DNA of 64,000 nucleotides from Lacihabitans soyangensis (GTDB lineage: Bacteria > Bacteroidota > Bacteroidia > Cytophagales > Spirosomataceae), in the NCBI RefSeq assembly GCF_024343775.1, contig NZ_RJUF01000002.1, positions 1 to 64,000 of the forward strand, given 5' to 3'. The notes beneath the pieces are model-generated. The model was not told where the DNA came from, ran no database searches, and was given only the letters and a program-made list of their open reading frames with translations. Below, piece by piece: positions 63,934-64,000 of the stretch. The translations under genes and the position numbers were made by a program. How positions within the stretch are numbered: position 1 is the stretch's first letter; every line of letters begins with the position of its first letter.

Positions 63934-64000
63934 GATTTATATAAGTGAGAATGGGAGATAAACTTTCGAAATTTATCTTCCCTTCTAAAATTATCAATTA

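Overview
The window is AT-rich DNA (by eye) from a Bacteroidota genome, most likely a Cytophagales-type soil or freshwater bacterium. Evidence for this includes tight operons with little Shine-Dalgarno signal, TAnnTTTG-like -7 boxes, Tat-exported Gfo/Idh and sugar-isomerase proteins, DUF3857/transglutaminase proteins, and proteins of typical Bacteroidota form (long aromatic amino acid hydroxylase, DnaX, UMF1-type MFS).

Layout. (1) 1-891: the end of an ISL3-family insertion sequence. (2) 898-7013, minus strand: a catabolic cluster of small-molecule enzymes (ABM mono-oxygenase-like protein, histidinol-dehydrogenase paralogue, two SDRs, a metal-dependent cyclase/hydrolase, Dabb protein, lipoprotein) with an AraC regulator. 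I cannot match it to a known pathway, and it is the best candidate for an undescribed system. (3) 7274-18183, plus strand: a second AraC regulator, clearly a paralogue of the first, then a hydroxycinnamate-type side-chain pathway: feruloyl-CoA-synthetase-like ligase, crotonase, SDR, exported esterase-like hydrolase, MetE-like methyltransferase, acyl-CoA dehydrogenase and a CouM-like amidohydrolase. (4) 18281-26285, minus strand: a complete 4-hydroxybenzoate/protocatechuate operon (pcaH, pcaG, pcaB, fused pcaDC, pobA, fused pcaIJ, pcaF) with an AraC regulator on the other side of its promoter region. Regions 3 and 4 together should take 4-coumarate-like acids to 4-hydroxybenzoate, protocatechuate, 3-oxoadipate and finally succinyl-CoA plus acetyl-CoA.

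(5) 27435-33677: UMF1-type transporter, glycosyltransferase, an SGNH/MBOAT O-acylation pair and mnmE. (6) 33743-40915: phenylalanine/tyrosine degradation by homogentisate (hpd, aromatic amino acid hydroxylase, hmgA, fahA, flavin reductase) with a divergent LysR gene and a palindromic candidate operator. (7) 41332-63933: mostly housekeeping and hypothetical genes: GH113-like glycosidase, Nudix, sialidase-like protein, methyltransferase, iron alcohol dehydrogenase, tag, a Gfo/Idh oxidoreductase, AIM24-type protein, sugar isomerase, two DUF3857 proteins, dnaX with an A10 slippery run, a sodium:solute symporter and a LytTR regulator.

Repeats are a second theme. There is a six-unit 24-bp tandem array, a nine-unit irregular array that shares its core, a GxxExxY gene inside an 11-bp terminal-inverted-repeat cassette with a gene-less copy next to it, dispersed 'ATCCGTGT' palindromes, and short C5/G5 palindromes lying in frame inside coding sequences. 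No rRNA, tRNA or CRISPR array was seen.
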